64,000 nucleotides of DNA from Narthecium ossifragum (lineage: Eukaryota > Streptophyta > Magnoliopsida > Dioscoreales > Nartheciaceae). Position numbers and translations under genes: made by a program. The stretch covers positions 20,496,083 through 20,560,082 of the forward strand of contig OY986972.1 in the NCBI GenBank assembly GCA_963920575.1, in the 5' to 3' direction. Of the stretch, positions 36,845-48,178 are shown piece after piece. The notes beneath the pieces are model-generated. The model saw only the letters and a list, made by a program, of their open reading frames with translations. It was not told where the DNA came from and made no database searches. The first letter of the stretch is position 1. Every line of letters begins with the position of its first letter.

Positions 36845-38179
36845 GAGAGCTCATCGGGGTCATCAGAAGAGGAGGAGATGATTATTGACATAGCTCTAGA
36901 AGATATTGCATCTAGTTCGCAACGACCATCTCCGGTGTCGTGCCGCACTAGGCCTTTCACTGGACATCAACTAATCAATGATATCATGGACGGTCATAAA
37001 TCAAGATGTCCAGAATTGTTTCGGCTGGCAAATAAAGTGTTTCGCGGCTTGTGTCGTGCACTGGAGGAACTGTGCTTGATTAACAACACATCAAATGTGA
37101 TAAGCATTGAGCAACTTGCAATCTTTCTTCATGGGATTGGCCATGAAGTTTCTAACAGAGTGTTGGCAGAGAAATTTCAGCATTCTGGGGAAACAATAAG
37201 TCAAATTTTCAATAACGTATTGGATACTGTTATAGAATTGAGACTTGAATACTTGTACCTCCATGATGATAATGTCGTCGTCCACCATAAGTTGGCGGGG
37301 AATTCCACTTGGGGCCCATTTAAGGTAAAATGCTTGCATAGTCTGCAACGTTGTGCATTCTAGAATGTGCTTATGTTCCGTGGCCTTAATGCAATAACTG
37401 TATTTCACAGAATGCTATTAGTGTAATTGATGGCATGCATATTCATGCAATTGCTAGCAGTGACCTGCAACCGAGATTTCGTAACCGCAAGGTGACCATA
37501 CACATAATGTTATGAGCATTGTGGACTTCGATTTACAATTTCTCCTTGTGGTTCCCGGCTGGGAATGCTTAGCGTCAGATATGCGTGTCTTAAATAAGGC
37601 AATTGAAGATGACGATCTCACAGTTCTAGAAGGTATTTCAGTCTCGTCAAATGCGCTTATATATTTGCTCTAACGACTTGATCTAATGGTGACGATGCGA
37701 TCACTTGTAGGTAAATTCTACCTAGTCGATTCAGGTTATGCAAACACGAGAAAATTTCTGACACCGTACAAAGAATCACGGTACCATATTAGCGAATTCG
37801 CAAATGTCCATGGTGGCTGAACTCGTGGATATCTTGACCCTAAGGACATTTACAACCATCGCCATGCACAGTTGCATAATCACGTTGAAAGGGTATTTGG
37901 AGTTCTGAAATAGCGTTTTAAGATATTACGAATAATGCAGCCATATCCCTTCTTAGTGCAAACGAAGATAGTAACGACATGTTGCCTAATCCATAACTAT
38001 ATCGTAAGAAATCATCCACAAGATGGCCTTTTATGTCATCTGATCTCTCAGAACCTGTAGAAGCGCCGGGAAATGAACATCCACATAAACATCCACAATC
38101 AACATCTCAGTTAGAAGAATCCCGTGATGGTAATTTATTGCGTGACATAATTGCACTAGAATTGTGGATGAATAGGTGA
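36845..38179 (+). pseudogene. Harbinger (HARBI1-like, DDE_Tnp_4) transposase, broken
   Basis: Exon-like parts are 36845-37324, 37411-37632 and 37711-38179, with GT-AG borders. The N-terminal part is the helical region typical of plant HARBI1-like proteins (RCPELFRLANKVFRGLCRAL, QLAIFLHGIGHEVSNRVLAE, FQHSGETIS). The first Asp lies in VIDGMHIHA, the second in ASDMRVLNKA, and the Glu in HNHVERVFGVLK after YLVDSGYANT and YNHRHAQL. So all three catalytic positions are still readable. Lesions are a frame change near 37490, TGA at 37818 and TAG at 37911. The C-terminus RDIIALELWMNR matches the usual end of the family. The protein would cut and rejoin DNA at element ends; this copy is dead. Confidence 0.9.
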
Positions 38180-38268
38180 TGTTTGTAGAGCATATAATTA
38201 TTGCTTATCACATATGTTTATCTTTTATCGTGGAATATTACTTAATTTCCTTGAATTTTGTTTTGTAG

Positions 38269-38565
38269 ATGAGTTATTATGTCGTCTACCAAGGTCGGAG
38301 GCCAGGAATCTATGCACCGTGGCATGAGTGTCACACACAAGTCGACAAGTACCGAAGTGCATATTATCGCAAATTTAAATCTTTGGTTGAAGTATCCCAA
38401 TCTTTTGAAGATTACAACATGGCTTATTACGAGGGAGTGGCCACGACATCTTATGCGGAGTCGACCACGGCACGTGTTGACCCTACTCCGTTGTTGTCTT
38501 CAACCGTCTGCTATGTACTTGTCGCGATAATTGTTGTCTTAGTTATGATTTTCTTCTTGTGTTGA
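38269..38565 (+). CDS. Small protein: viroplasmin/RNase H1 N-terminal-like domain plus membrane tail
   Basis: The intact 98-codon frame starts MSYYVVYQGRRPGIYAPW. Residues 3-48 match the small fold named after caulimovirus viroplasmin and found at the N-terminus of eukaryotic RNase H1, which binds RNA-DNA hybrids or double-stranded RNA (Y-Y-V-V-x-x-G-R-x-P-G-I-Y, W-x-E-C, Q-V, then Y-x-K-F-K-S-L near residues 34-40). No RNase H catalytic domain follows. Instead residues 79-97 are a hydrophobic helix (VCYVLVAIIVVLVMIFFLC), so it would be a tail-anchored membrane protein. The ATG directly follows a good 3' splice site (TTTTGTTTTGTAG). It lies 89 bp after the transposase stop and is the only unbroken frame of this element. 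Function unknown; it is a plant-type protein, not evidence of a virus copy. Confidence 0.6.
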   Translation: MSYYVVYQGRRPGIYAPWHECHTQVDKYRSAYYRKFKSLVEVSQSFEDYNMAYYEGVATTSYAESTTARVDPTPLLSSTVCYVLVAIIVVLVMIFFLC

Positions 38566-38795
38566 TGTATCTGATTTGGCTTCCTAAGTTCAACATGTAC
38601 TGTGTCAATGTAGTGGTATGGTGTAGCCGCCGTTAGCGGTCTATTGGGTGAAGACCGATTTTCACCAAATTGAGCGTATTTTGAATGTATAAGTGCATTC
38701 GTATGTTATAAAATTACCGAAAATACCCTTTCTTCCACTCTATCGTGGTGATGGTTGTCGTGCTGGCCAGGATTCAGGGGGCAACCGTGGCGGTG

Positions 38796-41460
38796 TTGTC
38801 ACGCCCCGACCAAGAAAACCCATCCGTCCTAAACCTAAAATCAAACGGCGAGAGTCTCTCTTGTAAACATCACTTTTAAACCTGATGCATGATTATAATA
38901 TTCACAAATTATTTAAACTATCCTATCATCAAATCATAATACAAATTAACCAGTATAATACTCAATTAACTTTAAAAGATACAATAATGGTTCAAGTCCT
39001 CTAAGTACAGCAATCTCTGATCTATTTACATCAAATTGAAATACAAATACATTTCTCCACCATATTACAATTCATACATTCAAGGTTGTACATCAATTGA
39101 ATAAGATAAAGTGATGATGTCCTCGATCTCACGCGCCGCCAAGGGGAGTGTCGCCTCCAAGCCGCAACTACCTGAAAAAGAAGGAACTGCATCGACATGC
39201 ATCGCCGATGCAGCCCAGGTAGGAGTGAGCAACAAAGCTCAGTAGGGTTTTTCGCTATTCTACGTCACACCGAAGGGAGGAAAACAACAACTGTGTTGTC
39301 TCTCCACCTAAGTCTAAGGAATGTCAAGGGTCTCATAACCCTATCGATGTCCCAAGGGCTCCCGTCATGAACCTCTCTCTTGAACATGTTACCAAGATCA
39401 CCCTAACCACCAACAGAGAAACGGTACCATGCGGGATCACCCTTACCCAAGAACAAACGAGAGGAAACAAAGACTGCGGGCTCCTGTCTAGATACCACCC
39501 TGCCCAGTCATACCATCTCTCGCGGGGACACACATGTAAGGGAACTCATCGACATCCATCCTTCGCACTTGGCCTTGGAGAAACAACACGACCTCCAAAC
39601 CTCAACCTCAACCATAATATTCCAGTCCGACTACCTAATAATACTCGAATCATATCAAACATAGTCATTGATGACAATCACGTCCTAATCCTCGACTACC
39701 CGAAACCCCGGTCCTAGGGCTAGACCCGGGCTACCCGAGAACCCCGGATCAGCGATCGAATCCATCGCCTACCACCTATCCTTAATGCTCCTAATGTAAG
39801 CAAATGCATGCAATGCTCATGCCCACAGAAATACAGAAAGATAAGCATGTAACAGTATGACATCACAACATACAGGGCTAGGCATAGCCTACAGCTTGCC
39901 AAAGAGTAAACATAGCAAGGGGTCTAAAGCAGATAAAGGTCTAAATTACAATAATCCAATAGTATAACGGTGCCCACGGGTCGTAAACAAGCAATACCAC
40001 ATTCAATCGAAATTTCGACATTACAACGGCATCCACTGCCGTCAACCGCAATTTCTACAACGGGGGCACAACCCCGGCCACACAATCCTCAATCAACAAC
40101 AAATATGATAAGCAACCACTAGGGCACAACCTCTGCCCATTTAATTATCTAAACATCCAAAGGGGCATGACTCCCTTGGTTCAACCACAAGCCACACATA
40201 GGGTTGGGCCACACATAGGGCCTACATATATATACATATAGATAACATGCTAAGAAAATGCTAACATAACATCGATAAGGGGAATCGAGGGGAATTCATC
40301 AAATATAGCATTTTCATAAATAGAAAACCAAGTCTATTCTTTCGAGAAATCCACGTTAAATTCACAGGAAATCCAGCTGAAGACCGCCCACTAGCATACT
40401 AGTAATTATTACACTGAATATATCAATTTGCATAAAAGGAGAAGATCTTCATAAACATGACCTAGAGCTAAGCATGCAAACAAATCTATCAAAATCCTAC
40501 TGGGATTAACATACATGCTCATTACCATAATCCAAATCACTTATAATTAATAGGCATACTTCACAATCTAATTGCTAATTAGAGGGGGTTTTGCAATTAA
40601 CTAATTAGGCCGAAATTGAGGTAATTAAGTATACAAAGATCATCACATTGAACATGTTAATCCTAGAGATCAGTTGGAGCATTAACTTCATAATTCCTGA
40701 AGAATCAAACACGATAAATCATCGAGAAATCCACTAACAAGCTAATTTTTTGGATTTTTATATTAAACCCTAATTAGAGACGATGAAATCTTATCAATTC
40801 GACATCCAAACGACGTCGAATTGGAAATCAAACTTGGGCAAATGTATATTAACATACTAGGAACATGCAACCCAAGAATTGGATTAATCTAATGGTTAAT
40901 CTTCCCGGAATTCACTAATTTCGGTCTCGTCGCAGATCCGAAGAAACATCACCATAAATCGTAGAAAACTCCGAAAATTATAAAACAACGGCAATAGGAA
41001 GTAAATCCAAAGATCTACAACTCTCATCTTGATGATCAAACGAGATGATGCACGCACGAACAGCTCAGCTCGCAGAAAAACAGAGCTTTGATGAAATCTG
41101 GAAAAAAACATGCATAAAACCCAAATAAATCTTGATCAAATCTCCATAGACTTCAATCAGTAATTTAGCATGCTTAGAGGAACTAATTAGCATAAATAAA
41201 ACAGCAGATCGAACAATCAAACCCTAACTTAAGCTTAGCCCAAGGATCAAGGTAGAAACCCTACCTTAATCACTAAATCCGCCGTTAACCTCGCCTAATC
41301 CGCCTTCCTTCCTCGCCGTCGCCGCCTCCAGTTCGTCGAAGAGCCACCAGGAACTCCCACTCCCGCTGCCATCATCGGAGAACAAAAAGAAGGAAGAAGA
41401 GCCGCCGTGGAAAAAGAGAAGGAAGAGGAGGCCCTCGCCGTCGCCTCTGGCTTGCCATGT
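38796..41460 (-). mobile_element. Truncated family-B LTR
   Basis: On the minus strand this piece ends GGGTCGGGGCGTGACA-like at 38796 and runs parallel to 47721-48170 and 51205-52310 of a second family-B copy. Shared blocks include 'caaacggcgagag', 'aaattatttaaactatccta' and 'gatacaataatg'. It breaks off near 41460 inside the block that corresponds to about 52300, so its 5' end and target duplication are lost. Confidence 0.8.
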
Positions 41461-41939
41461 CATATATGAAGAAAAAAAAATGTACTTAGTTCGTATTCTT
41501 GAATGGTTGAAGTGTTTGGATATAATTGATACTCTGAAGCATGTGGAACCCTATTCACACACAGGAGTGTTAAAATTATTCTTAATTTTGGTTAAATATG
41601 TTGAAGTGTTGGAAATGTGTTTGGCATACATTGATTTGCTATTGTTTTATCTTACTATGGATAGAAGAATACATTCATGAATATGATTTCTATTTCATGC
41701 ATTGGAGTTGATGAGTATTGTGATTGATTTTTAATGATATATTCAATGGTTGTATAGATGTTTGTGGGTGTCATCCTTGAAAACCCTCATGAGACTATAA
41801 CTCCTCCACTGGGGTAACCCAGGGGTTTAAAGGCTTGTTGCACATGCTAAGTGCAATCGTGAGACCTACGAAAGTGGCTAATTAGATTTATTTTTATCTT
41901 TTCTTTGCTCGAGAACTAGCAAAGTGTAAGTTGGGGGTG
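41461..41939 (+). mobile_element. 3' internal end of a Tat/Athila-like Ty3 element
   Basis: The sequence 41740-41939 has the motif set seen before the 3' LTR of plant Tat/Athila elements: CTTGTTGCACATGCTAAGTG, a 'tttgctcgagaactagcaaag' region, and a purine-rich AAGTTGGGGGTG tract just before the LTR. The short frame at 41480-41680 is not recognised. Confidence 0.6.
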
Positions 41940-43388
41940 TGATAAGTCACTAAATGTTCATGATTCAACCCCTTAACTTAGCTTTGTTAGGCCTAGAGTG
42001 TTTGTATTTAATAGTTTGTTAGTTGATTTCAGGTTTAATCATGATTTGAGAAGAAATACAGGAAATTCGGCTAAAAAGATGAATTTATGTGATAAAGACT
42101 GTTTCGTCGTCTGTCAGGAGAATATTCTTTAGATATTCTGTATAAGTCCAAATATTTTGGACATTTAGTACGAGATAGAAGACTTCAAGAGCTACAATGT
42201 TCATGTAGGATACTTTACGAGATTCCTGATGGATTGATTCCAGTTTTGAAGAAGATCAAGATACAGAGCTGCTGGAAAATTGATCCGTCGATGCTCAGGA
42301 GAATATTCGCCAAATATTCCACATAAGTCCGAATATTATAAACTCTTCAGAATATGACAGAGGACTTCCTAATCTACAACTTTCGTGTTGAGCAAATTTC
42401 CAAATTTTGGCTAGATTGGACCCAGTTACGCTTGGAATAGGTCTGCCAGAATTAAAATAGGAAATCCGAGTTGTAGTAGAAGTTCAACTTAGCCCAAACC
42501 CTAATTTCGGGAGTTCTCTTATAAATAGGGTTATTCAATCCGGGAATAATCATCTTTTTTAATATCTTTGGAGAGGGAATTAAGGAGAAGGCAGTGAGGA
42601 TGCGGATGGTGACAGCTTCGTATTCCGAGCCGACGGCGTTCATCCAAAAGATGAGTTGCTAATTGTTGTACTTAGGATTATTCATGAAACCCTAATGTAG
42701 TTTTCTATCTTCTTTGGTTTGAATCTTGTAATCTTCTCAAGACATGATCTTATGAATATTATTTTTAATGTTAATAGAGTTGAGGGAACAGAGTTCCTTG
42801 ACGTATTTTCAGTCCTACATGATTTCTGTGATTGATTGTAGAGATTCATAGGATGGTTTTCATGTGATTTTTGGTTTACCTTTGAGATAGTCTATGCTAT
42901 GTGAAGATAAGTCATGCTAAGGTCATTAGGAGTAGAATAATTTAATGTAATCGTAGGATCAAAGATGATTTATTCTAAACAAAGATAGATTATGCCGTTG
43001 GAAACATAAACCTTATTTTAGGGATTCATGTAAGCTTAAGAAGCTGTGGATTCATAACGTTTAGAGAAGGGAACAAGAGGATAACTAGAGCAGATTGAAG
43101 GTGAAACTAGGGCGGATTGAGTAATACCTAAGTCACCTATCCATTGATTCAAATTGATCAATATTTTATTTCTTTTCTTTATTAGTTTAGATAACTCTAT
43201 CCTATCTTTGATCCTTTTGCTTAATTTTAGGGTTTTGAGAATTGATTTTGATTTTCAACGTTTTCCTTCTGGATCGATTCCGAACTTCACCGCTATATCT
43301 ACCTAGTAGTTTAGTGATTGAATGAGGATTATAAATTTAATATTTGATTGAGTTTGCAACGTTTTAACGACACGTTCGCGAGCGATCA
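41940..43388 (+). mobile_element. 3' LTR of a Tat/Athila-like Ty3 element, 1449 bp
   Basis: It begins TGATAAGTCACTAAATG directly after a polypurine tract and is taken to end at CGAGCGATCA, giving TG...CA ends. Inside is a degenerate duplication of about 185 bp (the 'caggagaatattc' block at about 42115 and 42297). The right end is set by the start of recognisable family-A LTR sequence. No target duplication can be tested. Confidence 0.65.
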
Positions 43389-43504
43389 TGCATGCACCTG
43401 CAAAACGCATCCCGGGTAGGAGTAAGCACCAAGCTCAGTAGGGTTCTACACTACGACACACAGAAAGGAGGGAACACAACAGTGTTGCCCCCAAGCTAGG
43501 CCTA

Positions 43505-45369
43505 TGTCGCGCTCCGGCCTAGAAAACCCACCCAGACCGGGACACGAGAGGGGGTTCCTACATCTAATCACAACCATCTGGTGGAAACAGTTACAATCAA
43601 ATCAGAGAGCAAAAGTAATTCTAACAACTACTATTCCATCACAATCCAAAACTGTACATACATCAGAGTTATATCAAGATTTACATATATCAGTCCTCAA
43701 GTACAAAAGATATTCTAAACCTCAAAAAGTTACATCATCGGTAGTCTCCCGAAAAGCACAGCAGAAGCCCTCTTGATCCTCAAACATTACCTGATGTCGA
43801 CGCGCCGCCACAGGACGAGCAACTGGAGGCCACAGAAGAAGAGCTGGTACCTGCACCTGCAAATACCGCAGCCCAGGTAGGAATGAGCAAAAGCTCAGCA
43901 TGGTTCTACTCTACGACACACACAAGGAAGGCAACAACAACTGTATTAACTCTGTGCCAAATACTGAGGCCTGTCAAGGACCCCATAAATCCCATCAATA
44001 ACCCGAAGTGTACATGTTCAAAGTATGTCCCTCCGATAGCCACTATTCAGGGACGGACCACCTCCGACGATCCCTGACACAGGGTGGACATGGCGATACC
44101 AGTAGGATACCCCTCTCCAAGTGGGATTTCCACACTTGGCGGAACAACAGTGGTTATGACAACCATCTCTCAGCACTCAAAGCAACATAGCTAACACGAC
44201 CTCTAGACTCCAAATCAAAAGCTAAGGCTTGCCAGGGAGCCCATAAATCCCATCGATACCCCCAGAGTTCCTGTCAGCCCATTTATTCTACACAATCTCG
44301 GGAGTTATCACTCTCCCGGTTCAACCACAAAGCGGTGACAAACAACAGTTTATAGCAATATCAACATATACCGGAAATTGCTAGAAAAACTGTAGATAAA
44401 ACTCTGAAGGGTCCGATCCTATATCATACTAGTGTTTAAGCATCGTTAGGGAATACATACCAGTATTCAGATTCGAAGGAAACCGAGAATCGAAGCGAAA
44501 ACACATTTCAGGATGGAAGGAATCGATCCCCCCCAGACATGGGGATCGATCCTCTCATCGAAGAGGAAAAGTCAGCAAGCTGACGAACCAAGGATCGATC
44601 CTCCTCGCTATGAGGATCGATCCCCCTCGGGGTCAGCACGCGGTCACCAGAAGGATCGATCCTCCCCTCAAGGGGGATCGATCATTCTACAACCCGGACA
44701 GAAACCCACCGGAGAAATCGCCGGAAAACTCGTCGGAATCAAAATCAAACTTCGTGAAACTTACAGATCTGGTAGATTAGGACATGAGGAGTCCAAAAAC
44801 GCTAACCAATCGAGAAACCAATGCCTATACAAGGAGATCTACTCGAACCAAAACCGGAAATCAAACCATATGTACCAAATCTTAAGATTTGGGTAGAAAC
44901 ACCTACCAATCAACGCTGGATCTTCCTAAATCCGAGCTATCATGCCTTGGATCGTCCTTAGATCCCTTCCCAAGAAGCCGGATTTGAGAGATTTCGCGCG
45001 GATTTTGAGGGATTTCCAAAAGAAATCAAAGAGGAACAGTTTCAAACCGACTTACAAGGGATCGAACCGCCTAGGGGGGAGGATCGATCCTTTGGATGCC
45101 TGGCAAAGACTATTGAGGCATAGTGGGATCGATCCTCCCCCCTAGGGCGGATCGATCCTACTTCACTCAAAAGTGAGGTTTGGGCAAATCCTTCTGTCCA
45201 AACCCAGATCTTTCGATCCCGAGCCCACCTAACCTTTCTAATCAAACACATACACAATCAAGGTCAGTGTGTGCACACACGGGTGTGAAACAAACCGACA
45301 AGGCACAATTTACCAAATTGACCTTACGGTTTACAACGAGCCACAGGGGTAGAGGAACATGTCCTCACA
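43505..45369 (-). mobile_element. Solo LTR, family A, 1865 bp, nested
   Basis: The minus-strand start is TGTGAGGACATGTTCC and the end GAGCGCGACA. It is flanked by the 5 bp direct repeat GCCTA (43500-43504 and 45370-45374), and the outer LTR sequence continues on both sides. It is shorter than the other family-A copies. Confidence 0.95.
44521..44683. repeat. GATCGATC palindrome-pair array (LTR copy 3)
   Basis: Three pairs: 44521/44544 (first site AATCGATC), 44593/44615 and 44654/44676. Within-pair steps are 23, 22 and 22 bp; pair steps are 72 and 61 bp. Distal pairs lie at 45060/45082 (first site altered) and 45127/45150. Confidence 0.93.
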
Positions 45370-47187
45370 GCCTAGGTGTGCTACGGGGTCCCATAACCCC
45401 ATCAGTGTCTCTTGGTTTCCAACCATAATCACCATAACGAACTGGGCCCATCCAGGAAACACCTAGTACATCAAGAATAAGACACTGCTGGGCAGGACAA
45501 GTCTCTGCCAGGCAGGCACACCCTCTGCTCAAGGATGAAATGATGACACTGGTTGCACCCTTAGCACATGGCTCGCGGCCGACACGACCTCTAAAATCAT
45601 CGATCAACATGTATTCAAGTCATCTAAGCCTATCATCGATATCGACTGAATACTACAATCCAACCTGAACCATGCTACCCACCACGAGCTACCCGAAAGC
45701 CTCGGATCGGCGATCAACTCATCGCCCACGCCCTATCCTTATGCATCTAATGCATTATCAAAAATGCATGCTATGATCACTCGCATGGAAGAAATAAGCA
45801 TGTAACAATATGATAAAATAACAATCATGTTCAACTGGACTGCTGCACCGATACCAACGACCGCTGCCAGCCAATCCAAAGCGGGTCCCGACATTACGAG
45901 GGCACCCTGACTGTCAACCGTGAATCCCTGCAACGGGAAGCAACTCTGAAAACCCAGATAAACATATAATATTAATTAATCATCAAGATCCCCTAATTAG
46001 AGACTAAGCGACCTCGTTGATCCGATATCCAAACGATATCGGATTCAAGATCCAACTTAGAAAAAACACAGGGAAACATGCTGGGATCGACATATCCAAA
46101 ACTGAGAAATATCCAACGGCTCGATTACCGAGAAAACGCTAATCAAAACCATTAACTTCTAATTTCTGCAACGCAACCCATCCGTAGGAAATCCATAGTA
46201 ATTCATATAAAAATCAGAAACTTATGAAACGGGTTGGACCTAAGAGTAGACCCAAAGATCTATAACTCTTATGTTCATCATAAATAAAGATCATGCATGT
46301 ACAGACCGAAAAACACGATGTAAGACGGTTGTTCTTCAAGAACAACAAAAACCCGGAAAAATCCGAGTTTAAACATGCTAAAAATCTATTAAAATCTCAA
46401 TCAAATCACATAAAACTCAAATCAGTAATTAAGCTAACATAGATACACAAAACAACACCAAGAACACCCAGATCCACCGGCTAGATTAAGAGAAAAACCC
46501 AGACTAAACCCATGTACGAAGAAACCTACCGAGCTAAGAAAATCTTGGTTGAATCCCTACTATCTGAGCACCAAACCGGCTTCAAACCAAGCCACGGATC
46601 TTCCTCATGCTGCCACGAATTCAATGAGCCTTCAAGCACTCAATTTGGTGGCCGGAGGAGGGAGAACGGAGGGAAGGAAGGAAGCAGCCGGAACAGGGGA
46701 AGGAAAACAGAACCGCGGGAAAGAAGGAAGAAGAAAAAGAAAAAAAAAGAAGAGTGGAAGAGAGGAGGAAGGAGAAAGAGGATAAGGGAGAGGAGAGAAG
46801 GAGAAAGAGGATAATGGAGAGGAGAGAAGATCTTTCTTCTCACCTTTGACAGTGGAGAGCGACGGCCAACGGCGACCGTCCACTCAGAAAACCCATCGCC
46901 TCAACTTCCTGACACTAAAAGATCGATCTTCTTAGCAAGGGAAGATCGATCCCTTTCACCCAGGAAGCCAAACTTGGGCTAAAACACAAGCCCAAGCCCG
47001 GATCTTCCGATTTCGGGTCCACCTAACCATTCTAATCAAACACTAACACAAACACGATCAGTGTGTGCACACGCGGCTGTGAAACAAATCGAAAAGACGC
47101 AATTTATCAAATTTCCCTTGCGGTCCATAATGAGCCACATGCCCGACCTAGACGGTCGACCCAGGAGTAAAGGGACAGGTCCTCACA

Positions 47188-47720
47188 CCAGCCATCCTCA
47201 ACACCTTCTCCACCTCTCCCCATGCCTCCACCCACCTTCTCCTCCTTCCTCCTTGATACCTCGCACCACCCACGCCCATCTGTTGCCGGTGAGTACCCAT
47301 TCCTTTTGGCAAAACCCCGCAACCCACTCCCTCCTTCTCTGGTGAAGCCGTGGCCACCCGCGACAAACCCCCACCCTCTCCACTCCACCGACGTGCAGCC
47401 ACCCGCGGCGTCCCCTACTCCTCCCGTCGCCGTCTCGATTTTCGCTCAGATCCCCTTAGTCGGCGAGGGTCTTCCCTGTCCCCTCTGACGTCAACCCCGG
47501 CTATCAACCACCGTCAACCTCCTCCATTTCCCCTAGATCTAGCACCCCCGACGCCACCGCCTTCCTGAACAACTTCCAATGCTGGTCCATGGCCACTCAG
47601 ACACCTCACCTCGCCAAGGTCCTCCTAAGCTCCACCGGCAACAAGGTCCTATGTACCTTTTTTTCCTCCCCGACGCTACCCAACGAGGCCTCCACGCCCA
47701 ACGAGCTCGAGGTCGCCACG
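47188..47720. other. GC-rich segment cut by an LTR insertion
   Basis: A C-rich stretch unlike the LTRs on both sides. One plus-strand frame near its right end reads FLNNFQCWSMATQTPHLAKV and runs into the family-B LTR; beyond the LTR it continues for a few codons to a stop near 52810. It could be an exon scrap or an element interior. No family is recognised. Confidence 0.4.
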
Positions 47721-48178
47721 TGTCACACCCCGACCCAGAAAACCCATCCGGTCCGGGGCGTGAGGGTCCTAAACTCTAAAAACAAACGGCGAGAGCCTCC
47801 CCTATAAATATCACTTTACATCCTCATGCAGAATTATAATATTCAAAAATTATTTAAACTATCCTATCATCAAATCATAACAAAAATTAACTGCTACATT
47901 ACTCAATAACATTAAAAAGATACAATAATGATTCAAGTCCTCTAAGTACAACAATTTCTGATCAATTTTCATCAAATTGGAATACAAATACATTTCTCCT
48001 TCAGATTGCAATTTATACATTCAAGGTTATACATCAATTGAGTAAGATAAACTGATGATATCCTCGATCTCCCGCACCACCAAGGGGAGTGCCTCCTCTA
48101 ATACCGCAACTACCTGAAAAAGAAGGAATTGCATCGACTTGCATCGCAGGAGTGAGCAACAATGCCCAGTTGGGTTCT

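Larger units (their letters stand above)
27608..38795 (+). mobile_element. Broken PIF/Harbinger-type element with a nested solo LTR
   Basis: The left end is taken at TGGTGTGTTTGGTTGCTCC, preceded by TTA, the usual target triplet. Then come a CT-rich leader (27960-28060), a minisatellite, a leader exon ending at 31494 with a GTAAGA donor, an acceptor at 32607 four bases before the ATG of a MYB/SANT-like ORF1, a DDE transposase and a small third ORF. A family-A solo LTR sits in the leader exon. No right end was found before the LTR that begins at 38796, so the right side is probably lost. That everything belongs to one element is an inference from order and splice signals. Confidence 0.6.
43389..47187 (-). 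mobile_element. Family-A LTR, truncated at its 3' end, with nested insertion
   Basis: The LTR start (minus strand) is at 47187, reading TGTGAGGACCTGTCC. It runs to 45370, is interrupted by the solo LTR 43505-45369, and continues at 43504-43389 with the block that ends 'tttgcaggtgcat'. The last few hundred bases of the LTR are missing beside the Tat-like LTR. It contains a distal GATCGATC pair at 46921/46944. Confidence 0.8.

Noticed and set aside
38269..38565. Endogenous caulimovirus copy
   Set aside because: Only the small viroplasmin-like fold is shared. It is also the N-terminal domain of eukaryotic RNase H1 and of plant proteins, and no movement, coat or polymerase sequence lies nearby.
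47061..47568. Short frames on both strands in the GC-rich stretch before the family-B LTR
   Set aside because: No domain, start context or splice signal; kept only as an unassigned GC-rich segment.
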